From Hyphomonadaceae bacterium BRH_c29 (GTDB lineage: Bacteria > Pseudomonadota > Alphaproteobacteria > Caulobacterales > Hyphomonadaceae): 64,000 bases of DNA. The stretch spans positions 1 through 64,000 of the forward strand of contig LADW01000053.1 in NCBI GenBank assembly GCA_000961695.1. The letters run 5' to 3'. Both the position numbers and the translations under genes were made by a program. Under the pieces are notes generated by a model. The model saw nothing but the letters and a program-made list of their open reading frames with translations. It ran no database searches and was not told where the DNA came from. Positions 1-8,425 of this stretch are shown here, piece by piece (the first letter of the stretch is position 1; each line of letters begins with the position of its first letter).

Positions 1-2
1 TC

Positions 3-536
3 AAGGATCGGACGGCGGCAAAGAATCGCGAGAAAAACCTGACCTCTCCACTCCTCAGGCGTCAGATCCGCCAACGCCTTTCCTCCATTGAAAGCCATCT
101 GAAGGAGGTCGAGACAGCCATCCGCGTCCTGATCGATAGAGATGAAAGCCTCCGGCGCAAGATCGCGATCCTGGTCTCGATCCCGGGTATTGCCGAACGC
201 TCGGCCTCCGCCCTCCTGATCGACATGCCCGAACTTGGTACGCTGGCTGCGCAGGAGGCTGCTGCCCTGTCGGGCACAGCGCCTCTTACGCGTCAGTCAG
301 GCAAGTGGGCGGGAAAGGCCTTCGTCTCCGGCGGCCGGGTTAATGTCCGGAAGGCCCTCTATATGCCTGCGCTCGTTGCAGCCCGCTTCAACCCCGATCT
401 GAAGGAAAAGTACATATGTCTAACTAGCCGGGGAAAACCACCCAAAGTCGCGCTGACCGCAGTTATGCGAAAACTGATCATCCTGGCAAACGCACTGATC
501 CGAGACGACCGAGACTGGTCGCCAGAACGCGCTTGA
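3..536 (+). CDS. IS110-family transposase, C-terminal part (5' end outside window)
   Basis: The reading frame is open from the window edge to a TGA at 534-536. The protein carries the Transposase_20 (IS116/IS110/IS902) C-terminal domain: a helical stretch, then LVSIPGIA, then SGKWAGKAFVSGGR with the serine of the SGG motif that is conserved in IS110 enzymes, and the usual tail with KPPKVALTAVMRK and LANALIRDD. IS110 transposases combine an N-terminal RuvC-like DEDD domain with this serine-bearing domain. The DEDD domain would lie left of the window, so I cannot tell whether the copy is intact. It lies among other mobile-element debris next to a tRNA gene. Confidence 0.85.
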   Translation, partial: KDRTAAKNREKNLTSPLLRRQIRQRLSSIESHLKEVETAIRVLIDRDESLRRKIAILVSIPGIAERSASALLIDMPELGTLAAQEAAALSGTAPLTRQSGKWAGKAFVSGGRVNVRKALYMPALVAARFNPDLKEKYICLTSRGKPPKVALTAVMRKLIILANALIRDDRDWSPERA

Positions 537-596
537 TCAAGACGGATACTCCAGTCATGGCGCGAAGAAAGCGCCGCGGCGCAGCGCAGGGGACAT

Positions 597-848
597 TCAC
601 ACCAGCAGGTCCTGGCTATAGTCATAGCGCGCCAGCAGCGCGCGGCGGTCGATTCGCCACCCGGACCTGGATCTCACAAATCCGAGGCGATAACGCCCGC
701 CCAGCGTCGCGCGAGAGCGCGCGCCCCGGGCATCTGTGCGACTGAACTTCACAACCACGTCGATCGTCGCCGCAGCATGGGTGCGTACAGTTTCGATCTC
801 CACGATGGGATTGATCAGCTGGTGGTACGTCCACTCGGTCTGGTTCAA
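597..848 (-). pseudogene. SnoaL-like (NTF2-fold) protein remnant, C-terminal half
   Basis: The roughly 83-codon frame reads THAAATIDVVVKFSR, then GGRYRLGFVRSRSGWRID and RYDYSQD. This is the pattern of the last strands of SnoaL-like domains (a GGRY...V...GWRI hallmark followed by a W/YSQD-type end). Whole domains are about 130-150 residues, so the N-terminal half is missing. The frame upstream is closed by a TGA and the first usable codon is only TTG. It lies between an IS110 end and a truncated IS66 copy, so I read it as a broken gene. An alternative is a chance frame, because the similarity is to a short diverged family. Confidence 0.4.
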
Positions 849-889
849 CCGGCAGGATCACCGAAGTCGCCTGTCTGGCCCATATATGA

Positions 890-1414
890 CGCAAGTTTTT
901 CGACATCACCAAGGCGACCGGTTCAGTTGTTGCAACCGAAGCAGTGGCGCGCATTGCGACGCTTTACGCGGTCGAAGCCGAAGCCCGCGGCCAGCCACCT
1001 GATACACGTGCTGAAGTTCGCCAGGCAAAGGCCCGGCCGGTGTTCGATGACCTCATCAGCTGGCTGCAGTCGGAACTACCGAAGACCTCCGGAAAGTCGG
1101 ACCTGGCCAAGGCCATCCGGTATGCCCTGACACGCCTGCCGCGGCTCGAAGTCTACCTGTCGAATAGCCACCTGGAGATCGACAACAACGCGGCAGAGCG
1201 CGGCATGCGGGGCTTGGCTATCGGGCGTAAAAACTGGCAATTTGCAGGCTCCGAGGGCGGAGGACAAGCCGCTGCCATCGCCTATACTCTCATCGAGACC
1301 GCCAAACTCAATGATGTGGATCCACATGCCTGGCTCTGCAATGTCCTGTCCCGGATCGCTGACCACAAGATCAGCCGGATCGACGACCTGCTGCCCTGGA
1401 ACTTCAAAGCCTGA
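890..1414 (+). pseudogene. IS66-family transposase (TnpC), 5'-truncated
   Basis: The frame opens after a stop at 887-889 and begins directly with [12 protein letters not shown], an internal motif of IS66 transposases. It continues through [37 protein letters not shown] (the last catalytic Glu lies in NNAAER) and the IS66_C tail with IADH and LLPWNFKA. Full TnpC proteins are about 500 residues; only about 174 remain and there is no native start codon. The N-terminal helix-turn-helix, the zinc-binding part, and tnpA/tnpB are absent. The element is therefore a dead remnant whose right end survives (see 1436-1446). Confidence 0.85.
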
Positions 1415-1435
1415 TCAGGTCAAGGGCGTCAACGC

Positions 1436-1446
1436 CGGACGCTTAC
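1436..1446 (+). repeat. Right terminal inverted repeat end of the IS66 remnant
   Basis: The sequence CGGACGCTTAC lies 22 bases after the transposase stop. Read on the other strand it starts GTAAGCG, the usual tip of IS66-family terminal repeats. It therefore marks the probable right boundary of the element. No matching left end is present to the left of 890, in agreement with a deletion of the 5' part. Confidence 0.55.
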
Positions 1447-1662
1447 TATCCAACCCACCCAAATCCTACCAAACCGGATTGATCCCTAAGTCCCGAATTT
1501 GGCGTCAAAACACGCCTTGCTGACGCACCAGTCCCTCTCAAGGTGACACCAAATATCTACACTATTTATTGTCCTACATTCTTCCAATTCGCGTCCTACA
1601 TTCGCAACGAAAAATCTATTATTGCGTTGTTTTTATTAACATTTAAATGCCCGCAGGTGGGC
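1447..1662. other. AT-rich spacer between IS66 end and tRNA-Ser
   Basis: No gene is supported here. Bases 1561-1650 are only about 31% GC by hand count, far below the surrounding genes. An 11-bp direct repeat GTCCTACATTC occurs at 1571-1581 and 1593-1603. The stretch lies immediately downstream of the tRNA 3' end, the usual place for integrase attachment sites, but I could not identify an att core repeat within the window. Confidence 0.4.
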
Positions 1663-1752
1663 TGGCGGAGAGGAAGGGATTCGAACCCTCGATACGCGTT
1701 AACGTATACGCCCTTAGCAGGGGCGCGCCTTCAGCCACTCGGCCACCTCTCC
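1663..1752 (-). tRNA. tRNA-Ser (anticodon GCU)
   Basis: The complementary strand folds as a class II tRNA. The acceptor stem GGAGAGG/CCTCTCC is followed by a G discriminator and an encoded CCA. The D-arm contains GAGTGGCTGAAGG, the anticodon loop is CTGCTAA (anticodon GCT, reading AGC/AGU), and there is a long variable arm and a T-arm with GGTTCGAATCC. The large variable arm is diagnostic for serine here. It is transcribed leftward, so its 3' end faces the transposon debris. Confidence 0.95.
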
Positions 1753-1935
1753 AGCGCGGACTGTCGGTCTATTGAAAGCATGCCACGACCGCAAGCCCCC
1801 TTCGCTGCAGAGGCTGCGGTTGCGGAAACTCTGCCCGCTTCTCAATGCCTGCCGGAGTGCCTTTTCCTATATCCGGTTCGGGTTCCCGTGATATTTACGT
1901 ATTCCAACAAGAACAAAGCCGGCTAGGCAGGCGTC

Positions 1936-2877
1936 ATGACCGAATACTTCAAACCCGTTCCCTATCCGCTCTGGCTGGAGGACAAGGCCGCTTTCTCAGA
2001 AGCGCTTGGCCGCTCTTTCCGAGAGACCGGTTTCGCCGTGATTTCTGATCACCCGATCTCCCCTGCTGTGATCGAAAAGAACATCGCGGTGACGAAGGCC
2101 TTTTTTGCTCAGCCGGACGAGGTGAAGCTCAAATATGATGGCCGGGCCGGCGGCGGGCAGCGCGGCTACACGGCATTCGGGGTCGAGAATGCCAAAGGCA
2201 AGACGGAAGCCGACCTGAAAGAATTCTGGCACACTGGTCGCGACCTTCCAGCAGATTCTCCCTATCGCAAGACGATGGCTGATACGCCATCGGTGACAGA
2301 TGTTCCGGAGTTCGACGCAGCGACGCGTGGCATGTTTGATGCGCTGGATACGTTTGGACGCCAGTTGCTCCGTGCCGTCGCGCTGCACCTGAAACTGGAA
2401 GAGATCTGGTTCGACAACAAGGTCGAGATGGGCAATTCCATCCTGCGCCTGCTACACTACCCGCCTCAGACGAACCCGCCCCCGGAGGGATCGGTGCGTG
2501 CCGGTGCGCATGAAGACATTAACGTCATCACACTGCTTCTCGGCGCAGAGGAAGCCGGACTCGAAGTGAAACACCGCTCCGGCAAGTGGCTTGCGGTCAG
2601 CCCGCCGCCGAACGCGCTGGTTATCAATTGCGGCGACATGCTGCAAAGGCTGACGGCCGGGGTCCTGCCGTCCACGACACACCGTGTGGTGAACCCGTCA
2701 CCCGAGCGAGCACGCTTCCCACGCTACTCGACGCCCTTCTTCCTTCACTTCAACCAGGATGTGATGATCGAAGCGCTGCCAGGCTGTGTTGAAGAAGGCG
2801 GAAAAGCTGAGCCGCCCATTACGGCACAGGACTATCTGATGGAGCGCCTGCGCGAAATCGGCCTGGTCAAAGCCTGA
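1936..2877 (+). CDS. 2-oxoglutarate/Fe(II)-dependent oxygenase, isopenicillin-N-synthase-like
   Basis: This 313-residue protein has both parts of the family: an N-terminal DIOX_N domain (about residues 8-120) and a C-terminal double-stranded beta-helix. The iron ligands are visible as H192 and D194 in AHED and H249 in STTHRV, and the 2-oxoglutarate-binding arginine is R263 in RYSTPFF. Members hydroxylate or desaturate small molecules in the cytoplasm, and the substrate cannot be read from the sequence. It is monocistronic, between the tRNA and the GH3 gene. The start is the ATG at the first strong homology (MTEYFKPVPYP); upstream in-frame extension has no family support. Confidence 0.85.
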   Translation: MTEYFKPVPYPLWLEDKAAFSEALGRSFRETGFAVISDHPISPAVIEKNIAVTKAFFAQPDEVKLKYDGRAGGGQRGYTAFGVENAKGKTEADLKEFWHTGRDLPADSPYRKTMADTPSVTDVPEFDAATRGMFDALDTFGRQLLRAVALHLKLEEIWFDNKVEMGNSILRLLHYPPQTNPPPEGSVRAGAHEDINVITLLLGAEEAGLEVKHRSGKWLAVSPPPNALVINCGDMLQRLTAGVLPSTTHRVVNPSPERARFPRYSTPFFLHFNQDVMIEALPGCVEEGGKAEPPITAQDYLMERLREIGLVKA

Positions 2878-2943
2878 GCGGGCGTCACCAAACCCAATCC
2901 TGAATGAGACGACCAACTGGATATGCCGTTTCCAGTTTGTATT

Positions 2944-2957
2944 TGACAACGTTGTAC
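2944..2957. promoter_or_regulatory. LacI-family-type operator upstream of the GH3 gene
   Basis: TGACAACGTTGTAC contains a perfect 10-bp palindrome ACAACGTTGT (2946-2955) centred on CG. An even palindrome with a central CG and flanking AA/TT is the usual form of LacI/GalR-family operators. It overlaps a possible -35 TTGACA (2943-2948) and lies about 60 bases before the beta-glucosidase start, a position suited to repression. No LacI-type regulator gene is in the window, so the regulator is inferred. Confidence 0.5.
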
Positions 2958-3015
2958 TCTGCAGCGACCTTTCGAGCTACGCAGGTGATCCCGCCGCGAG
3001 TATCGGGAGGAATAG

Positions 3016-5382
3016 ATGTTCTTGAAAAGCGGCGGAGCCTCCGTCTGTGCGATGATTGTCGCGGCGTGCCTTGGCACCAGCTGCGCCCTGCCCAGCGGCT
3101 CTGCACCCAATTCCAGCCCGGTGACGAACCAGGCACTCTCGCCCCAAGCTTGTATGGCGGATGAAACCCTCCTCAAGGCGAGTGATAGAGTCCGTAGTCT
3201 GATTGCGGCGATGACTGTGGGCGAGAAACTGGGCCAGCTGAACCAGGCCGCGGGCGGTCGCTCCAAAGCGCTGAACTCCAAGCTGACACCAGAAGAAATG
3301 GACAAGGTTCGCCGGGGTGAAGTGGGGTCATATCTTCACGTCGCCGGCGCCGAAGAACTGGGTGAGTTACAACGTATTGCTATTGAAGAAAGCCGCCTCG
3401 GCATCCCTCTCTTGTTCGCCATGGATGTTGTTCACGGCTATCGCACTATCTTCCCTGTGCCTCTGGGTATCGCGTCGACCTGGAATCCGGCAGACTGGGA
3501 AAGTGCATCCCGTATTTCCGCCGACGAAGCCACCGCCTCCGGTCTGCACTGGACGTTCGCACCAATGGTGGACATCGCGCGTGATCCGCGTTGGGGCCGC
3601 ATCGTCGAAGGCGCAGGTGCAGATCCATATCTTGGAGCGCGCATGGCGGTGGCTCAGATCGAAGGCTATCAGGGTGACAACCTCGCCGATCCGCACACAA
3701 TCCTCGCAACCACAAAACACTTCGGAGTCTATGGCGCCCCGACAGGCGGCCGGGACTACGGCTCCTCTGACGTCAGTGAGCGGAGTGTCATGGAAACCTA
3801 TATGCCGCCCTTTTACGCAGCATCAGAAGCCGGGTCCGGCTCGATGATGACCGCGTTCAACGATATCGCAGGTGTGCCGACAACCGCGAACGAAATTTTG
3901 GTGGACGGCATGCTTCGCGACACATGGGGCTTCGAAGGGATGATCGTGTCAGACTGGAACGCGGTTGCCGAACTGATGAACCACGGGGTGGCCGACACAC
4001 GAACAGCGGCTGGGGTGCTTGCGCTCAAGGCTGGTGTCGACATGGACATGACCAGCGGCGTGATGCCCGGCGACCTGAAAGAAGCTGTCCTGTCTGATCC
4101 CTGCCTCATGGCGGATCTTGACCGCGCTGTGGCTCACATCCTGTCAACCAAGGAACGTCTCGGGCTATTTGATACGCCGATGGCCTATCATGATGCGGCC
4201 CGCGAAGCGGCGGCTATGCTGACACCGGAAAGCCGCGCGGAAGCGCGCCGGATCGCAGGGCGTTCAATTGTCCTTCTCAGGAATGAGGGCTCCGCCCTGC
4301 CCCTCACCGGACAGACCCAATGTATTGCCGTCATAGGGGCTCTTGCAGAAGATAAGCTGACTCAACTCGGCTCATGGCGGGCGCGCGGACAGGTGGAGGA
4401 CGTGGTCTCCCTGCTAGATGGCATCCGTTCGCGCGCGCCTGATGGCACCGTCATAAACTATTCGGCAGGTGCAATTCCGTCGTCCGATGATCTGACCGGA
4501 ATAGAAGACGCTGTTGTGCTGGCGCAGTCTTCAGATCGGGTCTTGTTGGTTATCGGAGAGGATTATGACCTGTCCGGCGAAGCGCGGAGCCGGTCTGATC
4601 TTGAGCTGCCGATGAGCCAGCGCGCGCTTGCTGATGCGGTATTCGCGACCGGCAAGCCCGTGACAGTCATTCTTGTCACGGGACGGCCCGTCGCCATTGA
4701 AGATATTACAGAGCGCGCAGATGCCATTCTGAACACATGGATGCTCGGTATCGAAGCCGGCAATGCGCTGGCAGATGTTCTGTGGGGCGACGTCTCGCCT
4801 GCCGGCCGGTTGCCTATCAGCTTTCCGAGACGCACTGGCGCAGTGCCTTACACCTATTCCGAATATCCAAGTGGCCGTCCAGCAGATCCAGATCTCTCGA
4901 AGGATTCGAACAGATATCATGATCTACCGATCACGCCGCTCTACCCTTTTGGATACGGTCTTTCATACTCGACATTCGAATACGGAGACCTGACGGCAGA
5001 AGCGGACACAGTGTCGCCAGATGAGCAAATCAAACTGACGGTTCCCGTGATAAATACCGGAGATCGCGAAGCCGATGAGGTCATCCAGCTTTACATGCGG
5101 GACCCGGTCGCTTCAGTCGCGAGACCGAAAATGGAACTGCGCGGATTTGCGCGCATCTCTCTGGCATCGGGACAGACGAAACATGTGACGTTTACGGTCG
5201 ATCCAGCTCAAGCAGCTATTTGGAAACAGGGCTCTGAATGGGTCGTGGAAGCTGGCCGTCTGGACTTCATGGTCGGGGCCTCGTCTTCCGACATTCGTAA
5301 CACGGTTTCCGTCAACATCAGCGGTAGCGCAACAGTGTTTGCACCGGCCGCGGCCCTTGAGACAAAGGTGGACATCCAATGA
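3016..5382 (+). CDS. Glycoside hydrolase family 3 beta-glucosidase (BglX-like), exported
   Basis: This 788-residue protein has the full GH3 architecture: an N-terminal TIM-barrel (about 55-400), a C-terminal alpha/beta domain (about 425-650) and a fibronectin-III-like end (about 690-775). The nucleophile is D313 in GMIVSDWNA, and the substrate-binding KHFGVYGAPTGGRDY stretch is present. The N-terminus is hydrophobic with a lipobox-like VAAC at C18, suggesting a periplasmic or membrane-anchored enzyme that releases glucose from beta-glucosides. It overlaps the downstream lactonase gene by 4 nt, so the two are co-translated. A LacI-type palindrome precedes it. Confidence 0.9.
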   Translation: MFLKSGGASVCAMIVAACLGTSCALPSGSAPNSSPVTNQALSPQACMADETLLKASDRVRSLIAAMTVGEKLGQLNQAAGGRSKALNSKLTPEEMDKVRRGEVGSYLHVAGAEELGELQRIAIEESRLGIPLLFAMDVVHGYRTIFPVPLGIASTWNPADWESASRISADEATASGLHWTFAPMVDIARDPRWGRIVEGAGADPYLGARMAVAQIEGYQGDNLADPHTILATTKHFGVYGAPTGGRDYGSSDVSERSVMETYMPPFYAASEAGSGSMMTAFNDIAGVPTTANEILVDGMLRDTWGFEGMIVSDWNAVAELMNHGVADTRTAAGVLALKAGVDMDMTSGVMPGDLKEAVLSDPCLMADLDRAVAHILSTKERLGLFDTPMAYHDAAREAAAMLTPESRAEARRIAGRSIVLLRNEGSALPLTGQTQCIAVIGALAEDKLTQLGSWRARGQVEDVVSLLDGIRSRAPDGTVINYSAGAIPSSDDLTGIEDAVVLAQSSDRVLLVIGEDYDLSGEARSRSDLELPMSQRALADAVFATGKPVTVILVTGRPVAIEDITERADAILNTWMLGIEAGNALADVLWGDVSPAGRLPISFPRRTGAVPYTYSEYPSGRPADPDLSKDSNRYHDLPITPLYPFGYGLSYSTFEYGDLTAEADTVSPDEQIKLTVPVINTGDREADEVIQLYMRDPVASVARPKMELRGFARISLASGQTKHVTFTVDPAQAAIWKQGSEWVVEAGRLDFMVGASSSDIRNTVSVNISGSATVFAPAAALETKVDIQ

Positions 5383-6407
5383 GCCTGGATCGCAGGAAAT
5401 TCCTCGCTGGCTCTGCCGCAACATTCGCGCTCGCGGGTTGCTCCCCCAAGGGCCAGCAGCCCGTCTCGGCAATCGCGCCAATGATCGAAGTCTTTGACCC
5501 GGCGCTAGCCGACCTCATTGACCCTGACAGCAAGATCGAATCCCTCGCATCTGGCTACGGATGGAGTGAGGGGCCGGTCTGGGACCGCCAGCGCAATTGC
5601 CTCTACTATGATGATGTTCCGGGAAACATAACGTGGCGTTGGTCAGATGCAGACGGCGCGACCGAGTTTCTCAACCCATCTGGCGCACCGGCAGAGGAAA
5701 CAGTCGGCTTTCGCGAACCGGGCGCTAATGGGCTCTGGATGGCGCAGGATGGATCGCTGCTGATCTGCAATCACGCGAAGCGATCCATCGAGAAAATGAA
5801 CCTTGATACGAAAGCACGCACCACAATCGTTTCGCGGTATCAGGGAAAGCGTTTCAACAGCCCGAATGATATCGTCGAGGGACACGACGGAACGCTGTTC
5901 TTTACCGACCCGCCCTACGGCCTCGAAGGCATCAACGAGTCCCCGCTCAAGGAGCAGGACGCGAATGGCGTTTACCGGATAGCGCCGGGTGGTGAGGTTG
6001 TTCGCATCTTGTCAGACATGACGTTTCCCAACGGAGTTGCCTTGTCCCCGGGCGGTACGAGCGTCTACGTCTCTCAATCCGATCCGGATGCCCCGATTCT
6101 TCGGATCTGCGCTCCGGATGGATCTAATGTCCGCCCCCTGTTTGATTTCTCAACCTACATGGCGGACGACGCGCCGGGCTTGCCCGATGGCCTCGCGGTA
6201 GACGAGCAAGGGCATATTTTCCAGACGGGACCAGGCGGCGTATTCATTCTGACGCCGGACGGCACCGCGCTCGGCCGCATCCGCACAGGCAAGGGCACAG
6301 CAAATTGCTGCTTTGGGGATGCGGATGGGAAAACGCTCTACATGACCGCTCATGACACACTGATGCGGGTCCGCCTTAAAGTACCTGGCCTACCCTGGGC
6401 AGACTGA
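5379..6407 (+). CDS. SMP-30/gluconolactonase/LRE family lipoprotein
   Basis: This 342-residue six-bladed propeller starts with a Tat-type leader, MSLDRRKFLAGSAA, ending in the lipobox LAGC, so it is probably exported folded and lipid-anchored. Metal-site motifs of the SMP-30 family are visible: SEGPVWD near the start, SPNDIV in the middle and DGLAVD near the end. Family members hydrolyse sugar lactones. The ATGA overlap with the GH3 gene and shared export suggest joint periplasmic processing of a glucoside or its lactone product. The actual substrate is not known. It converges with thiG, with stop codons adjacent. Confidence 0.85.
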   Translation: MSLDRRKFLAGSAATFALAGCSPKGQQPVSAIAPMIEVFDPALADLIDPDSKIESLASGYGWSEGPVWDRQRNCLYYDDVPGNITWRWSDADGATEFLNPSGAPAEETVGFREPGANGLWMAQDGSLLICNHAKRSIEKMNLDTKARTTIVSRYQGKRFNSPNDIVEGHDGTLFFTDPPYGLEGINESPLKEQDANGVYRIAPGGEVVRILSDMTFPNGVALSPGGTSVYVSQSDPDAPILRICAPDGSNVRPLFDFSTYMADDAPGLPDGLAVDEQGHIFQTGPGGVFILTPDGTALGRIRTGKGTANCCFGDADGKTLYMTAHDTLMRVRLKVPGLPWAD

Positions 6408-7208
6408 TCAGATCAGGCCCGCGAGCGGCGAGCTGGGGTCAGCGTACATTTTCCTTGGCATCCGCCCAGCGAGATAAGCCTGACGTCCGGCGATCACCGC
6501 ATGCTTCATCGCGGACGCCATCAGGATCGGATCCTTGGCCGCGGCGATGGCCGTATTCATCAGCACGCCGTCACAGCCAAGCTCCATGGCGATCGCCGCG
6601 TCAGAGGCGGTTCCAACGCCCGCATCCACGATCACCGGCACGCGAGTCTGCTCGACGATGAGGCGGATGTTGACCGGGTTCATGATGCCGAGGCCCGACC
6701 CGATCAGCGAACCGAGCGGCATGATCGCGCAACAGCCCGCCTCTTCCAACATCTTGGCGTAGACCGGATCGTCCGAGCAGTAGACCATTACTTCGAACCC
6801 GTCCGCGATCAGCGCCTCAGCAGCCTTCAGCGTCTCCGGCATGTTCGGGTAAAGCGTTTTCTGGTCTGCGAGGACTTCCAGCTTCACAAGGTTCCAACCG
6901 CCTGCTTCCCGCGCGAGACGGAGCGTTCTTACGGCCTCGTCAGCGGTGTAGCAGCCTGCTGTGTTCGGCAGGTACGTGAACTTATCCGGCTTTACGAAAT
7001 CCGTCAGCCGGTCTTCATTCGGATTCGACAGGTTCACCCGGCGCAACGCGACCGTCACGATCTCTGCGCCAGCCGCGCGGGCAGCATCGGCATTCTGCTG
7101 GTAGGTCGCGTACTTTCCAGTGCCCACGATGAGACGTGAATTGTAGGTTTTACCGGCGATGATTAGGGGATCGTTCAAGGGAATATTCCGTTTCTGCTTT
7201 GAGGGCAT
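6408..7208 (-). CDS. thiG: Thiazole synthase ThiG
   Basis: The 266-residue TIM-barrel enzyme makes the thiazole phosphate of thiamine from 1-deoxyxylulose 5-phosphate, dehydroglycine and the ThiS thiocarboxylate. K109 in LVKLEVL is the lysine that forms the Schiff base. Phosphate-binding segments [10 protein letters not shown] and [12 protein letters not shown] are intact. It follows thiS by 20 nt on the same strand, so the two are an operon. No thiC, thiE, thiD or thiO gene is nearby. Confidence 0.95.
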   Translation of the reverse strand: MPSKQKRNIPLNDPLIIAGKTYNSRLIVGTGKYATYQQNADAARAAGAEIVTVALRRVNLSNPNEDRLTDFVKPDKFTYLPNTAGCYTADEAVRTLRLAREAGGWNLVKLEVLADQKTLYPNMPETLKAAEALIADGFEVMVYCSDDPVYAKMLEEAGCCAIMPLGSLIGSGLGIMNPVNIRLIVEQTRVPVIVDAGVGTASDAAIAMELGCDGVLMNTAIAAAKDPILMASAMKHAVIAGRQAYLAGRMPRKMYADPSSPLAGLI

Positions 7209-7228
7209 ACCGTGCGGCCTGGGCGCGA

Positions 7229-7441
7229 TCAGCCACCCCCTACGAATTGCACGACCTCAATCTGATCGCCATCCTCGATGACAGTGGATGCGTGCTCAGA
7301 TTTTGGAACGATTTCAAGGTTCCGCTCGATGGCAACACCCCGCGGATCCCGCTCTTCCTCACCGGACAACAGGGCGACGAGCATGGCCACGGTCAGGCCC
7401 TGTTCCAATTCGCGTGTTTCGCCGTTCAGCGTTATCTTCAT
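7229..7441 (-). CDS. thiS: Sulfur carrier protein ThiS
   Basis: A 70-residue ubiquitin-fold protein starting [11 protein letters not shown] and ending VVQFVGGG. The C-terminal glycine pair is adenylated and thiocarboxylated to donate sulfur to ThiG. A longer open frame reaches 7495, but its extra 18 residues are unlike the family, so I use the internal ATG (7439-7441). The gene lies directly upstream of thiG. Only 65 bases separate it from the divergent aroQ, and no TPP riboswitch is recognisable there. Confidence 0.92.
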   Translation of the reverse strand: MKITLNGETRELEQGLTVAMLVALLSGEEERDPRGVAIERNLEIVPKSEHASTVIEDGDQIEVVQFVGGG

Positions 7442-7506
7442 CCGCTGCATCTCCATACGCCAGCAGCACTTGCCTTGCCCGGCGTTACAGCGCAAGACAA
7501 CACCCC

Positions 7507-7941
7507 ATGGTGAAGCCGATATATGTCCTCGGGGGCCCGAACCTCAACCTGCTCGGTACGCGGGAACCGGAAATTTATGGCCGGGATACGCTGGACGATA
7601 TACACAATCGTCTGAAAGCGCTGGCGGGCGATACGCCGGTAGAGGCTCGGCAGACCAATTCAGAAGGCGAACTGGTAACCTGGATACAGGAAGCCTCCCG
7701 CGAGGGATCAGCCCTTATTCTGAATGCAGCCGCCTATACGCACACATCGGTTGCCTTGCATGATGCGCTGCGCGCCTGCACGGTCCCTGTCGTGGAAGTT
7801 CATTTGTCGAATCCCGCTGCACGCGAGACTTTCCGGCAGGTGAATTATGTGGCGCCTGCTGTGAATGCATCGATTGCGGGCCTTGGCGCCTATGGTTATG
7901 AGCTTGCCCTGATGGCTGCAAAGCAGCTGTCGGGAAATTAA
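7507..7941 (+). CDS. aroQ: 3-dehydroquinate dehydratase, type II
   Basis: This 144-residue enzyme (usual type II size) catalyses the third step of the shikimate pathway. It shows [16 protein letters not shown] with the catalytic tyrosine and the mobile-loop arginine, [27 protein letters not shown] and VEVHLSNP with the conserved histidines. The start is the ATG before VKPIYVL; the longer frame upstream has no homology. It heads the aroQ-accB-accC cluster common in proteobacteria. Confidence 0.95.
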   Translation: MVKPIYVLGGPNLNLLGTREPEIYGRDTLDDIHNRLKALAGDTPVEARQTNSEGELVTWIQEASREGSALILNAAAYTHTSVALHDALRACTVPVVEVHLSNPAARETFRQVNYVAPAVNASIAGLGAYGYELALMAAKQLSGN

Positions 7942-7956
7942 GGGACGATAGAATCC

Positions 7957-8424
7957 ATGAGCACTGGCAAGACTAAGCTGGATACCGGCCTCGTCCGGGA
8001 ACTCGCCGCCATCCTTCGCGAGGCGGACCTCGGTGAAATCGAGGTGGAACATGAGGGTCTTCGGATCAGGGTCAGCAAGCCGGCCGCTCCGGTTGTGCAA
8101 GCCGCCATGGCTGCGCCTATGCCGGTTGCAGCTGCTGCCGCCGCGCCTGCCCCAGCTGCAGCGCCTGTTGAAGCTGCAGCCGCAGCGTCCGATAACGCCA
8201 TAAAATCGCCGATGGTCGGAACCGCCTACCTCTCGCCGGAGCCTGGCGCCAAAGCCTTCATCAATATCGGTGACAAGGTGAAAAAGGGCGACACGCTGAT
8301 GCTGGTCGAAGCGATGAAGACGTTCAACCCCGTCGAAGCTGACCGGGCCGGAACCGTCAAAGCGATCTACGTTACCGACTCACAGCCGGTCGAATATGGC
8401 GAACCGCTCATTCTGATCGAATAG
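7957..8424 (+). CDS. accB: Acetyl-CoA carboxylase biotin carboxyl carrier protein
   Basis: 155 residues: an N-terminal helical region, an Ala/Pro-rich flexible linker (about 43-78), and a C-terminal biotinyl domain with the target lysine K121 in VEAMKTF. Biotin on this lysine is carboxylated by AccC and then delivers CO2 to acetyl-CoA through AccAD, the first step of fatty acid synthesis. It is separated from accC by one base, so translation is coupled and the stoichiometry linked. AccA and AccD are not in the window. Confidence 0.97.
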   Translation: MSTGKTKLDTGLVRELAAILREADLGEIEVEHEGLRIRVSKPAAPVVQAAMAAPMPVAAAAAAPAPAAAPVEAAAAASDNAIKSPMVGTAYLSPEPGAKAFINIGDKVKKGDTLMLVEAMKTFNPVEADRAGTVKAIYVTDSQPVEYGEPLILIE

Positions 8425-8425
8425 C

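Noticed and set aside
7442-7506. Possible TPP riboswitch upstream of thiS
   Set aside because: The gap is too short and neither the CUGAGA nor the ACCUGAUCUGGAU-type element is present.
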